The notes: generated by a model not told the origin, from the sequence alone. Shown: positions 1-8,501, counted from the stretch's first letter. The stretch is 64,000 nucleotides of DNA from Mesorhizobium sp. 65-26 (GCA_001899205.1 MKVL01000010.1:33924-97923), one strand, 5' to 3'. Program-made: numbers and translations.

Positions 1-1
1 C

Positions 2-517
2 GCGCCGCATCGCATCAGTCGGCTGGGCATAGCGCGCACCTTCCAGCTGGTGCGCACCTTCCTGACCATGACCGCCTTCGAGAACGTCATGGTGGGCGCC
101 GTATATGGCGCGGGCGGACGGGTGAAGCACGCGACCGAGGCGGCCAACGCGGCGCTCGAACTGGTCGGGCTGACGGCCAGGCGCGACATCCGCACCGCGC
201 ATATGACGCTGTCCGAGCGGCGCATGCTGGAGATCGCGCGGGCAGTGGCGTCGGAGCCGGCGCTGCTCCTGCTCGACGAGCCGATGGCCGGCCTCAACCC
301 GACCGAGATCCAGCGCATGGTCGACGTCATCCGCCGCGTGCGCGCCGAGAAGGGCGTGTCGATGCTGTGGGTGGAGCACAAGGTGGACGCCATCATGAAG
401 GTGTGCGGCCGCGTCATCGTGCTCGACCATGGCGAGAAGATCGCCGACGGCGCGCCGCGCGAGATCACCCAGAACCGCAAAGTCATCGAGGCCTATCTTG
501 GCGAACCGGCTGCTTGA
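2..517 (+). CDS. livG: Branched-chain amino acid-type ABC transporter ATPase LivG, 5' truncated
   Basis: Cytoplasmic ATPase of a HAAT-family importer. The reading frame is open from base 2, so the start and Walker A lie left of the window. Visible parts are the Q-loop region GIARTFQLVRTF, a Walker B (LLLLDEPMAGLNP) and the switch histidine in WVEHKVD. The signature is non-canonical, TLSERRMLEIARA instead of LSGGQ or LPYGQQR, a variant seen in some LivG-type subunits. It overlaps the next gene, livF, and is followed by livH and livM. No substrate-binding protein is in the window, so the substrate (amino acid, amide or urea type) cannot be named. Confidence 0.9.
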   Translation, partial: APHRISRLGIARTFQLVRTFLTMTAFENVMVGAVYGAGGRVKHATEAANAALELVGLTARRDIRTAHMTLSERRMLEIARAVASEPALLLLDEPMAGLNPTEIQRMVDVIRRVRAEKGVSMLWVEHKVDAIMKVCGRVIVLDHGEKIADGAPREITQNRKVIEAYLGEPAA

Positions 518-1220
518 AGTCAGCGACCTCGACGTCGCCTATGGCGATGTCGGCGCCCTGTGGGGCGTGTCGATCCATGTCGATCCCGGCACCATCGTGG
601 CCATCGTCGGCGCCAACGGCGCCGGCAAGACGACGCTGATGAAGGCGATCTCGGGCCTGGTGCGGCCGAAGCGCGGCGAGATCCGGCTCGGTGGCGCCTC
701 GCTGGTGGGCAGGGCGCCCGAGGAGATCGCCCGGATGGGCATTGCCCATGTGCCGGAAGGGCGCGGCCTGTTCCGGCAGATGACGGTGCTGGAGAACCTC
801 GAGCTCGGCGCCTTCCAGCCCAAGGCGCGGCCGCGCCTGCAACAGTCGCTGGAGAAAGCCTACGCGCTGTTTCCGCGGCTGAGGGAGCGCGCGCACCAGA
901 AGGCGGGCTCACTGTCCGGCGGCGAGCAGCAGATGCTGGCGATCGCACGGGCCACCATGTCGGACCCGGCGCTGCTCATCCTCGACGAGCCGTCGCTGGG
1001 GCTGAGCCCGCTGGTGGTGCAGCAGATGTTCGCGTTGATCCAGACCCTGCACGGCCAGGGCGTCACCATCCTGCTCGTCGAGCAGAACATCCATCAAGCG
1101 CTGAAGGTGGCCGACCACGGCTTCGTGCTGAAGACGGGCGAGCTCGCCATGCAGGGCAGCGGCGCCGAGCTGCTCGCCGATCCTGAAATACAGAAAGCCT
1201 ATATGGGCGTGTTGGAGTAG
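498..1220 (+). CDS. livF: Branched-chain amino acid-type ABC transporter ATPase LivF
   Basis: Second ATPase of the Liv-type importer, about 240 residues, normal for LivF. It has a complete Walker A (GANGAGKTT), the LivF-typical VPEGRGLF segment, a canonical signature LSGGEQQMLAIARA and Walker B LLILDEPSLGLSP, ending in the family-typical YMGVLE. The first ATG in this frame (429) would lie deep inside livG. The TTG at 498 gives MANRLLEVSDLDV, matches the usual LivF N-terminus and overlaps livG by 20 bp, with a GAGG-like ribosome site just upstream. The pairing with a degenerate-signature LivG suggests an asymmetric ATPase dimer. Confidence 0.88.
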   Translation: MANRLLEVSDLDVAYGDVGALWGVSIHVDPGTIVAIVGANGAGKTTLMKAISGLVRPKRGEIRLGGASLVGRAPEEIARMGIAHVPEGRGLFRQMTVLENLELGAFQPKARPRLQQSLEKAYALFPRLRERAHQKAGSLSGGEQQMLAIARATMSDPALLILDEPSLGLSPLVVQQMFALIQTLHGQGVTILLVEQNIHQALKVADHGFVLKTGELAMQGSGAELLADPEIQKAYMGVLE

Positions 1221-1225
1221 CCTCG

Positions 1226-2119
1226 ATGCTGAACATTCCGCCCCCGGAAATCCTGCTGCAGCTCTCCATCAACGGCGCGCTGGGCGGCGCCATGTACGGC
1301 GTCGCCGCAGTCGGCCTGAGCCTCATCTTCGGCACCATGCGGCTGATCTTCCTGGCGCAGGGCGCGATGATCATCCTTGCCGCCTATTTCGTACGGGCGC
1401 TGTTCTACGGGCTCGGCATCGACCCGTTCCTGTCGCTGCTCATCGTCGTGCCGGTGGGGCTCGGCGTCGGCTGGCTGATCTACCAGGGCCTGTTCCGCAG
1501 GGCTGCCGCCGAGGAGGACCGCAACATCTCGCTGCTGATCGCGGTGGGGCTGATGTTCCTGGTGCAGAACCTGATGACGGTGGTGTGGGGCGGCAACACG
1601 GCCGCCGTCGTCACCACCTATACGGCGAGCGGCATCGAGCTGCTGGGCGTGCGCACATCCTTCACGCGCTCCATGGGCTTCCTCATCGCGCTCGCCGGCA
1701 CCGGGCTGGTGGTGCTGTTCCTGCGCGGCACGCTGGTGGGCAAGGCGGTGCGCGCGGCCTCCGAGGACATGGAGGCGGCGACGCTGATGGGCATCAGCCC
1801 TCACCGCGTCAACGCCATCGCGTTTGCCATCGGCATATCGCTGGCGGGCGCCGCCGGCGTGGCGGTGGCCACCACCTTCCCGTTCAACCCCTTCGCCGGC
1901 TTCATCTTCAGCCTCAAGGCGCTGGTGGCTCTGGCGCTGGGCGGCATCGGCAATGTCGCAGGCGCGCTGGCCGGCGGCATCATCCTCGGCCTGATCGAAG
2001 CCTATGTGCAGTATTTCATCTCGGGCGGCTGGACCAACGCCATCGCCTATGGCGTGTTCCTGGCCGTGCTGATGTTCAAGCCCGAGGGCCTGTTCAGCCG
2101 GCCCTACAAGAAGGCCTGA
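1226..2119 (+). CDS. livH: Branched-chain amino acid-type ABC permease LivH
   Basis: Inner-membrane permease of 297 residues with about eight hydrophobic segments and the LivH-type N-terminus NGALGGAMYGVAAVGLSLIFG. A cytoplasmic coupling stretch (VRAASEDMEAATLMGIS) corresponds to the EAA-like loop of the family, and the C-terminus ends in LMFKPEGLFSRP, typical of LivH. It starts 5 bp after livF and ends 4 bp before livM, so the genes are one transcription unit. It would form the heterodimeric pore with LivM. Substrate not determinable here. Confidence 0.92.
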   Translation: MLNIPPPEILLQLSINGALGGAMYGVAAVGLSLIFGTMRLIFLAQGAMIILAAYFVRALFYGLGIDPFLSLLIVVPVGLGVGWLIYQGLFRRAAAEEDRNISLLIAVGLMFLVQNLMTVVWGGNTAAVVTTYTASGIELLGVRTSFTRSMGFLIALAGTGLVVLFLRGTLVGKAVRAASEDMEAATLMGISPHRVNAIAFAIGISLAGAAGVAVATTFPFNPFAGFIFSLKALVALALGGIGNVAGALAGGIILGLIEAYVQYFISGGWTNAIAYGVFLAVLMFKPEGLFSRPYKKA

Positions 2120-2123
2120 GGCG

Positions 2124-3089
2124 ATGTCGGCGCGCATGCTCAACTGGATCGCGGCGCTCGGCGTGGCCGCGCTGGCGCTGGCGGCGTTCCTGCCCGGCGC
2201 GGTGGACAGCTACGCCTTCTCCTTCCTGTTCTTCGTTTTCCTCTACGCCATCATGGCGCAGGCCTGGAACCTGGTGGCGGGCTTCGGCGGCCAGGTCAGC
2301 CTCGGCAACCATGCCTTCTTCGGCCTCGGCGCCTACACCACCGCGATCCTGTGGAGCGGCAACTATCTCTGGGGCTCGCTCTACGACGCCTATCCGCGCA
2401 TCTACTATTTCGACCCGGTGACGATGGCGCTGGGCGGGCTGGTGGCGGCGCTGGCGGCCGTGATCATCGGCCTGCCGCTGCTTTCCAAGCTGCGCGGCGA
2501 CTATTTCGCGCTGGGCACGCTGGGGTTCGGCGAGATCGTCAAGGTGGTCCTGATCAACGGCGGCGACTTCACCGGCGGCGCCTTCGGCGTGGTGGCGCCG
2601 GCCGGCACGTTCGACACGCTCTTGCCACACTATCTGGTGGGGCTGGGGTTGATGGTCGGCGTGGCGCTGGCGCTTCGCCTGCTGATGCGTTCGCGCTACG
2701 GCCTGGCGCTGATCGCGGTGCGCGATGACGAGATGGCGGCCTCGGCCAACGGCATCGACACGCTGAAGGTGAAGGTGGCGGCCTTCGCCGGCAGTGCCTT
2801 CATCGCCGGCGTCGCCGGCAGCCTCTACACCTACTACATCTTCCATGTCGGCCCGGATTCGGTGTTCGACCTCAACTGGATGCTGCTGCCGCTGATGATG
2901 ACGGTGGTGGGCGGCACCGGCACGCTGTTCGGCCCGATCCTCGGCGCCTTCGTGATGTACGCGGTCTTCGACCTCGCGCGCATCGCGGTGCCGGACTACC
3001 ACCCCGTGATTTCGGGGCTGACGATCATCCTGGCGATGCTGTTCCTGCCGAAGGGGCTGATGCGGGTGAGGGGGAGGCGGGTGGCTTGA
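2124..3089 (+). CDS. livM: Branched-chain amino acid-type ABC permease LivM
   Basis: Second permease, 321 residues, multi-spanning, with the LivM hallmarks: NLVAGFGGQVSLGNHAFFGLGAY near residues 50-72, a central GDYFALGTLGFGEIVK segment, the coupling loop VRDDEMAASANGID and a C-terminal GLTIILAMLFLPKGLM. It is the last gene of the Liv operon in the window. The following 187 bp up to the convergent speD carry no gene. Confidence 0.92.
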   Translation: MSARMLNWIAALGVAALALAAFLPGAVDSYAFSFLFFVFLYAIMAQAWNLVAGFGGQVSLGNHAFFGLGAYTTAILWSGNYLWGSLYDAYPRIYYFDPVTMALGGLVAALAAVIIGLPLLSKLRGDYFALGTLGFGEIVKVVLINGGDFTGGAFGVVAPAGTFDTLLPHYLVGLGLMVGVALALRLLMRSRYGLALIAVRDDEMAASANGIDTLKVKVAAFAGSAFIAGVAGSLYTYYIFHVGPDSVFDLNWMLLPLMMTVVGGTGTLFGPILGAFVMYAVFDLARIAVPDYHPVISGLTIILAMLFLPKGLMRVRGRRVA

Positions 3090-3276
3090 TGCGGTTGGCA
3101 TGGGAGGTGGTCGGCGGCCAAGATCGATGCGGGAGGGATATCCGGGAGGGCTGGCCGAGCGGGGTGGGTTGTGAAGGGCTGAAATCGGGCCGGAACCGGA
3201 TAACGGCCTTCGGAAAGAGGTCGTGCTGTTTTGCCTAGGGATTCAGGGATCGGGCAACGGCCAATTGCATGTAGGT

Positions 3277-3651
3277 CTATCCGCGTCGGTGCTCCGTTAT
3301 CCTCGTACTGCCGGGCGAGAACCAAGCTTCCAGCTCAGGCAAGGCGCCTCGCGGGTCGCAACTTCCGCACATGAAAATGTCGAGGGCCGCATAGCCGGTC
3401 TCGGGCCAGGTGTGGATGCTGATATGGGACTCGGCGAGCAAAGCGACACCGGTGATGCCACCGCTCTCGCCGAAATTGTGCAGCATGACGTGCAGCACCG
3501 TGGCGCCGCAGGCGGCAGCCGCCTCACGCAACACGTGCTCGATCCCCTCGGCATTCCGCAAGCCGCGGCACCCCCAGAAGTCGACAAGCAGATGCAGACC
3601 GGGGGCGAAAGGCTGCGCGTCCTGTATCTGACCGGTGATTTTGGTATCCAT
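3277..3651 (-). CDS. speD: S-adenosylmethionine decarboxylase proenzyme SpeD
   Basis: Pyruvoyl-dependent enzyme that makes decarboxylated SAM, the aminopropyl donor for spermidine synthesis. The protein is 124 residues, the size of prokaryotic class 1b SpeD. Self-cleavage is expected between Glu74 and Ser75 in LLAESHISIHTWPE, with Ser75 becoming the pyruvoyl group. His80 and Cys95 (FMCGSC) sit at the +5 and +20 spacing of the family's catalytic residues, so it looks active. The ATG at 3651 shares its A with the stop of the upstream membrane protein gene (TGATG), which indicates translational coupling and decides the start. It is the last gene of a nine-gene minus-strand cluster that also holds a membrane spermidine-synthase fusion. 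Many rhizobia use the carboxyspermidine route, so a SpeD here suggests a dedicated pathway. Confidence 0.95.
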   Translation of the reverse strand: MDTKITGQIQDAQPFAPGLHLLVDFWGCRGLRNAEGIEHVLREAAAACGATVLHVMLHNFGESGGITGVALLAESHISIHTWPETGYAALDIFMCGSCDPRGALPELEAWFSPGSTRITEHRRG

Positions 3652-4775
3652 CAGGAGCGCCCCGGTTCTTGGGCGAACAGCACCCGTTTCCAATTTGTAT
3701 CCTTTGTCTGCATGCGCCAGATAAAGGCATCGAGGATGTAGTGGGTGGCCTGAGGCAGGGCGAGCAGCGGTGCCAGCCAGATCAGCGCCGCCGATGAGCC
3801 GAGCGACGGCAGGATAGCGAAGACGCCGAAGAGACCGCCATGCTCACGCCAGACGAAACCGTCCCACAACCCCTCTTCCAGATAGGCAAGGCCGAAGAGA
3901 GCGGCGATGTAGACAGGCACCGCTTGCCAGGTGAACAGATGCGCGATCCACGGCGCCATGAAAGAGCTGCGCCCTCGCTGCAGCCAAGTCTGGTTGCGGC
4001 CGTAGCCCCAGATCAGCGCGATGTAGGGGATGCCATGGGCGATGATGTTGGTGCCCGTGAAGACGAGGTCGTTGTCGAACAGCACGATGCCGATGAACCA
4101 GGACGTCGCGGTGCCGACGAGCAGCAGATTGCGCGGCAGGTTGAATCCGGTGCCGCGGCGCAGCAGCGCGGCCTCCTTGAGCACATAGGCGACCAGGATC
4201 GTGCCGTAGGCGATGCCGGCAAGGGTGGCGAGCAATGGCAGGTCGAGGCGTACGAAATCACCTTCCACGAACCAGGAGAACTGCCGCTGGTGGCAATGCC
4301 AGTAGATCAGCGGATAGATCGTGGCGCCGTAGATGGCCGCCTTGTCGATGCGACGGAAGAGCAGTGGCAGGCCGTGCTCCCGGCGGGCGTAGATCATCAT
4401 GAACCCGTACTGCTGGCGCACGAAATGGAACACTGCGGCATAGGCGAGCACACGCCAGAAGACCAGGCTGCCGCACCAGTAGAGAAGGCAACCACCCAGC
4501 CAGGCCAGCAGCGGCGTCAGGCCATAGAGCCAGGGCCGCGCACTCAATTCGGCGCGGTCGAGATAGGTACGGAAGAGAGTCGAATAGACGTGGGCAACGT
4601 CAACGCCGACCACGAGTATCAGCCAGACCCAGGGCGGCGTCTCGCCCACCGTGGCGCCGGATAGGGACCAGGCCAGCGCGGCCAGCGTCACCGCCAGTGC
4701 CGGGGCGAGGATGAAGCCCAGATCGAAGCGGGCGGAGAATATCCAGGGTTGCTTCTCGAGGAGGGAATGCACCAT
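3651..4775 (-). CDS. Histidine-rich polytopic membrane protein of the polyamine cluster, unknown function
   Basis: I do not recognise a named family. It is a 374-residue inner-membrane protein with roughly nine to ten hydrophobic segments. Several histidines lie in or next to membrane segments: His62 (VDVAHVYST), His117 (FHFVRQQYG), His160 and His162 (YWHCHQRQ), His247 (IIAHGIPYIALI), His279 (WIAHLF) and His345 (THYILDAFIWR). Such a pattern is compatible with a metal- or haem-binding membrane enzyme, but this is inference. The ATG at 4775 overlaps the stop of the FAD oxidase gene by one base (TGATG) and its own stop overlaps speD the same way, so the three genes are translationally linked. 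A longer in-frame start upstream would lie inside the FAD gene and is unlikely. Confidence 0.85.
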   Translation of the reverse strand: MVHSLLEKQPWIFSARFDLGFILAPALAVTLAALAWSLSGATVGETPPWVWLILVVGVDVAHVYSTLFRTYLDRAELSARPWLYGLTPLLAWLGGCLLYWCGSLVFWRVLAYAAVFHFVRQQYGFMMIYARREHGLPLLFRRIDKAAIYGATIYPLIYWHCHQRQFSWFVEGDFVRLDLPLLATLAGIAYGTILVAYVLKEAALLRRGTGFNLPRNLLLVGTATSWFIGIVLFDNDLVFTGTNIIAHGIPYIALIWGYGRNQTWLQRGRSSFMAPWIAHLFTWQAVPVYIAALFGLAYLEEGLWDGFVWREHGGLFGVFAILPSLGSSAALIWLAPLLALPQATHYILDAFIWRMQTKDTNWKRVLFAQEPGRS

Positions 4776-6427
4776 CACAGCACCGTCTCGAAGGGATGGC
4801 CCAAATAGGCCATGGCGTTCTCGGCCGCGCGAACCCCATGCGTGTAGGCCTCCTCGAAGATGGAGATGCCGCTCATATCCGAGTGGGCGGTGAAGACGGG
4901 CGGCTTCTGTACGAGACCCGCGCGCCGCCGAGCGCCCCAGATGAAGCCAGGCACCGGCCGGATCATCGCATGCCCCCAGACCCAGACGTCGATCCGCCTG
5001 ACATGGCCTTCGAGCTCGGGATGAACGGCGAGAAGCTCTTTGAGGAAGATGTCCTGCCAGTCCTTCAGCGCTCGCCCGAAGGCCTCCCTGCGCGCCTCCT
5101 CCGGCGGCAGGTGGCTGAGCGGCCAGTAATAGGTCAAAACCGTCCTCGTGGGACGCATCTGCGTGATCTGGTGGGTGGCCACGACATAGCCGAGCAAGGG
5201 GCTGTCGAACACGACATTGTCCCAGCTTAAACCGGCCCCTTTGCCTCCCGGCAGGCTGTCGAGCGTTATATTGGCCACCGCCCACGGCGCATAGGAAAAG
5301 CCGGCCGCGAGATCAGCATCTTTCATCAGCCGCGCGGTGACGAAATGGGGGGTCGCCAGCACCGCCGCCTTCGCCTGGACGCGGAAGGTCTTGTCCTCGG
5401 CCGCATCCCAGACGTCGACCGTCACGCCCGCATCGCCGGTTTCGACTCCAAAGGCCAGCGATCGCGGGCGGGCGCGCTGACCGATGATTTCGGCGAGGCG
5501 GTGCGCGAGATAGCCGTTGCCTTCCGGCCAGGTGACCAGTCCCTGCTCATCGGCATCAGCCGCCTTGCCGTTGCGGGAGGCGAAATAGTGGACACCGGCC
5601 CAGGCCGAGACATCTTTCGAACGCGCGCCGTAGTCGTCGCGACAGCAGTAGTCGACATACCAGGCAAGCGCTGGCGAGCGATATCCCTCGCGCTCCATCC
5701 ACTCCGTCATGGTGACGGCGTCGAGCGCCACCAGGTCGGCGTCCTGTGAACTCAGGTCGAGCGGGATGGCGAAGGCGCGCCGGCCGTCGCTGCCGACGCG
5801 CCGCCGAAACTCGCGCATCGTGGCGAAGAAACGCGCGGTCTCCTCGTCCTCCTGCGCGGTGAGGCCTATCGCAGGCACCAGGCCGTCCTGCCAGCGCCCA
5901 TAGCGGTAGAGGCGCTCGGAAGGGTCGGCGCACAGCGCGTATTCGTCGTAGATCGGTGCTCCCGTGGGGCCATGTCCGGTGATGATGCCGAAATCCTCGA
6001 ACAATGCCTGTACTGCCCTGGCTTCCCGGGTGAGCAACGGCACGTAGTGAGCTCCCCAGGGAAAGGCGCAGACCTCATTGCGCCCGCTGGCGGCATTGCC
6101 GCCGGGAGCGGCTTCGAGATCGAGCAGCAGGAAATCGTCATAGCCAGACTTGGCAAGGCGATAGCCGGCGCCCAGGCCCGCTACGCCGCCGCCTACGATG
6201 ACGACGCCGGTTTGACGCATCTCGGCCGGTGCGGCGAAGGCGCCGCCGCGCAGCCTGTGGCCAATGGTGGAGGAGGCGCCGACGAGTTCACCGGGCACCG
6301 CGCCCTCCGTCCCGTTGTCGGCCAGCACTTTTCCCGCCAGAAGTTCTCCGCCGGCCAGCCCCGCGCCGGCTAGTCCGAGCGAAGCGGCTCCGAGAGCCAG
6401 GAACTGCTTGCGCGTGATCCGGCTCAT
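4775..6427 (-). CDS. Exported FAD-dependent amine oxidase-like oxidoreductase
   Basis: A 550-residue flavoprotein. The N-terminus MSRITRKQFLALGAASLG followed by a hydrophobic Ala/Gly stretch resembles a Tat signal, but the twin arginine reads R-K instead of R-R. The dinucleotide-binding motif VVIVGGGVAGLGAGYRL lies at about residues 75-91, followed by LLDLEAAPGGNA, as in the amine oxidase / phytoene desaturase superfamily. The C-terminus has the usual FAD-closing region (FTAHSDMSGISIFEEAYTHG). The neighbours SpeD and a spermidine-synthase fusion make a polyamine or polyamine-derived amine an attractive substrate, which is inference. It lies 150 bp downstream of the synthase fusion gene and overlaps the next gene by one base. 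Confidence 0.88.
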   Translation of the reverse strand: MSRITRKQFLALGAASLGLAGAGLAGGELLAGKVLADNGTEGAVPGELVGASSTIGHRLRGGAFAAPAEMRQTGVVIVGGGVAGLGAGYRLAKSGYDDFLLLDLEAAPGGNAASGRNEVCAFPWGAHYVPLLTREARAVQALFEDFGIITGHGPTGAPIYDEYALCADPSERLYRYGRWQDGLVPAIGLTAQEDEETARFFATMREFRRRVGSDGRRAFAIPLDLSSQDADLVALDAVTMTEWMEREGYRSPALAWYVDYCCRDDYGARSKDVSAWAGVHYFASRNGKAADADEQGLVTWPEGNGYLAHRLAEIIGQRARPRSLAFGVETGDAGVTVDVWDAAEDKTFRVQAKAAVLATPHFVTARLMKDADLAAGFSYAPWAVANITLDSLPGGKGAGLSWDNVVFDSPLLGYVVATHQITQMRPTRTVLTYYWPLSHLPPEEARREAFGRALKDWQDIFLKELLAVHPELEGHVRRIDVWVWGHAMIRPVPGFIWGARRRAGLVQKPPVFTAHSDMSGISIFEEAYTHGVRAAENAMAYLGHPFETVL

Positions 6428-6577
6428 GGCAAGGCCGCCCCGGTGCTTCGGTCTTCAGATCGGCCTGTCGGCGCCGGCGCGCTGGCCACCGCCCGCCGCC
6501 GCCCGGCCGGCATCACTGGATGCGCCGGGCCCGAGGGAGGCCGTTCCATGTTGGTCGCAAGGCCGGCGTTCCGGCTC

Positions 6578-8089
6578 CTAATAGATGAGGTAGTCACCCC
6601 ACTCCTCGTCGAAATAGCGCACCAGCGGCTGGTCGTCGAGCCGCTGTATGGCGGTGGCGACATGCGCCATGTCGGGCGGAAACTGGAACATCGCCCTCAT
6701 GGTCGGCAGGTCGAGGAAGCGCAGCCCTTCGGGCAGGTGCTCCGGCACCCGATAGGGCGAGAAGGAACCGATGATGAAACCCCACTCGCCGAAGGACGGC
6801 ACGAAGAGGTGATAGGCGGCGGTCTGGTAGCCGGCTGCCGCCAGCGTGTTGTCGACGCACCAGAAGGATTTGCGCGCGACCAGCGGCGACGTGCTCTGGA
6901 TCACCACGATGCCGTCATCGTTCAGCGCCGACCTCAGTTGGCGGTAGAAAGTGAGCGAGTACAGTTTGCCTATCGAGAAATTGGAAGGGTCCGGCAAGTC
7001 GATGATCACGACGTCGAACCGGGTATCGGCCGGCCTGCGTTCCCGAAGCCAGAGGAAGGCATCGGCATTGACGAGCGTCAGCTTGGATGAGGACAAGGCT
7101 CCGCCATTGAGCTCCGTCATCAGTTCGTTGCTGGAGAACAGGCGCGTCATGGCGGGGTCGAGATCGACCATGGTCACTGCCTCGACCGCCGGATATTTCA
7201 AGACCTCGCGCAAGGCCAGGCCGTCGCCGCCGCCGATGATCAGCACCTTGCGCGGCGCCTTCAGCGCGCTCATCGCCGGATGCACCAGCGCCTCGTGGTA
7301 GCGATATTCGTCCAGCGACGAGAATTGCAGGTTCGAATTGAGGAACAGACGGATGTCGCGCTGCTGGCGGGTGACCACGATGCGCTGATACGGCGTTGAT
7401 TCAGCGAAAATCACCGTGCCGGGATAGATGCTCGCCTCCGAGATCGACTGGATGCGTTCCGACCAGATGAAGCCGGCGCCGAGCAGCGCCAGCACGCCGA
7501 AGGCAGCGACCTTGTGCGCGCCACGCCGGGGTATCGAGTCGGCTTTGATGGCATAGAGCATCCAGATCGCCACCATGGTGTTGAGGATGCCGAACAGGAA
7601 GCCGGAGCGGATCAGGCCGAGATGCGGCACCAGCACCATGGGAAAGAGCAGCGAGGCGAAGAGAGCGCCGATATAGTCGAAGGTGAAGACCTTGGAGACC
7701 AGGTCCTTGAAGGCCAGCCGTCCTTCCAGAATGCGCAGCAGCAGCGGAATTTCGATGCCGACCAGCATGCCCGTCACGCCGACCAGGAAATAGAGCCAGA
7801 AGCGGAAGGAGGCGACCTGGTCAAACAACACGAAGAGCGCGGCGGCCGAGGATCCGCCAATCGCCCCGATCATGAGCTCTATGCGAACGAAATGGGCGAG
7901 CAGGTTGCGCTCGATATAGCGCGAGAGCCACGACCCCACGCCCATGGCGAAGAGATAGGTGCCGATGATGGTGGAGAATTGCGTGACGGAATCGCCGAGC
8001 AGGTAGCTCGCCAGCGTACCGGCGATCAATTCGTAGACCAGCCCGCAGGTCGCGATGACGAAGGCTGAAAAGAGGAGCAGGATTTCCAC
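6578..8089 (-). CDS. Membrane-embedded spermidine synthase-like protein (polyamine aminopropyltransferase fusion)
   Basis: 503 residues: an N-terminal membrane domain (about residues 1-210, six to seven helices, opening with FVIATCGLVYELIAG) fused to a cytosolic aminopropyltransferase domain (about 225-480). The catalytic domain keeps DEYRYHEALVHPA, the SAM-binding GGGDG (286-290), VDLDP (309-312) and the D-x-x-D active site in IIDLPDP (Asp364, Asp367), with KLYSLTFYRQL following. It should transfer an aminopropyl group from decarboxylated SAM made by SpeD. The membrane fusion suggests that the acceptor or product is handled at the membrane. The start is GTG at 8089, 37 bp after the DUF350 gene. 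Confidence 0.92.
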   Translation of the reverse strand: MEILLLFSAFVIATCGLVYELIAGTLASYLLGDSVTQFSTIIGTYLFAMGVGSWLSRYIERNLLAHFVRIELMIGAIGGSSAAALFVLFDQVASFRFWLYFLVGVTGMLVGIEIPLLLRILEGRLAFKDLVSKVFTFDYIGALFASLLFPMVLVPHLGLIRSGFLFGILNTMVAIWMLYAIKADSIPRRGAHKVAAFGVLALLGAGFIWSERIQSISEASIYPGTVIFAESTPYQRIVVTRQQRDIRLFLNSNLQFSSLDEYRYHEALVHPAMSALKAPRKVLIIGGGDGLALREVLKYPAVEAVTMVDLDPAMTRLFSSNELMTELNGGALSSSKLTLVNADAFLWLRERRPADTRFDVVIIDLPDPSNFSIGKLYSLTFYRQLRSALNDDGIVVIQSTSPLVARKSFWCVDNTLAAAGYQTAAYHLFVPSFGEWGFIIGSFSPYRVPEHLPEGLRFLDLPTMRAMFQFPPDMAHVATAIQRLDDQPLVRYFDEEWGDYLIY

Positions 8090-8126
8090 GGAAGCGCCCT
8101 ACGCCAATGCGCCGGAGGGTCGCTTG

Positions 8127-8354
8127 TCAGCCATGAATGGCCGAGGCGATGATGAGGGCGACGCCGATCACCACGGCCCCCAGGAAGATCGCCAGCGCCA
8201 CGTTCTGCTTCTCGCAGATCTCCTTCCAGACCTGTACCTTCGGGGTCAGCAGGTCAAGCAGCACGAAGGCAACGACGAACACCGCGAGGCCAATGCTGGA
8301 ATAGACCAGAGAGGCAACGACGTATTTCAGATCGATCAGGCCGGTCACATCCAT
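8127..8354 (-). CDS. DUF350 small membrane protein
   Basis: 75 residues with two transmembrane helices (about residues 14-36 and 50-73), separated by a short loop LLTPKVQVWKEICEKQNVAL that matches the DUF350 family (which includes E. coli YjfL). DUF350 genes often sit beside PspA, SPFH and polyamine-ligase-like genes, which points to a membrane-integrity role. The biochemical function is unknown. It lies between a 45-residue membrane peptide and the membrane spermidine-synthase fusion in one minus-strand unit. Confidence 0.88.
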   Translation of the reverse strand: MDVTGLIDLKYVVASLVYSSIGLAVFVVAFVLLDLLTPKVQVWKEICEKQNVALAIFLGAVVIGVALIIASAIHG

Positions 8355-8363
8355 TGAAGCCCC

Positions 8364-8501
8364 CTATTTGTGATATGCATTGACGCCACGGCTTGCGGCC
8401 TGCTTGCCGGCGAGCATCGCGGTCACGGCATAGCCGTTGAAGTTTGCCGCCGACATCGTGAGCACGACGAGGGCGGCATAGACCATCTGCAGCTTGCTCA
8501 T
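8364..8501 (-). CDS. 45-residue single-span membrane peptide of the polyamine cluster
   Basis: Short gene of 46 codons. It begins ATG at 8501 behind a strong ribosome site (GAGAGGGG, about 6 bases upstream) and ends TAG at 8364, fitting exactly in the 163-bp gap between the DUF4178 gene (ending 8518) and the DUF350 gene (starting 8354). The product begins MSKLQMVYAALVVLTMSAA, a hydrophobic helix or signal-anchor, and continues with a small Ala/Gly-rich tail ending GVNAYHK. I recognise no family. Its position and ribosome site argue that it is a real member of the cluster. It could be a small subunit of the DUF350 protein or an exported peptide. Confidence 0.75.
   Translation of the reverse strand: MSKLQMVYAALVVLTMSAANFNGYAVTAMLAGKQAASRGVNAYHK

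Noticed and set aside
6424-6549. 41-codon minus-strand frame ending in an ATGA overlap with the FAD oxidase gene
   Set aside because: No ribosome site, and the product is a Pro/Ala/Arg-rich string typical of non-coding GC-rich DNA. The overlap is probably chance.
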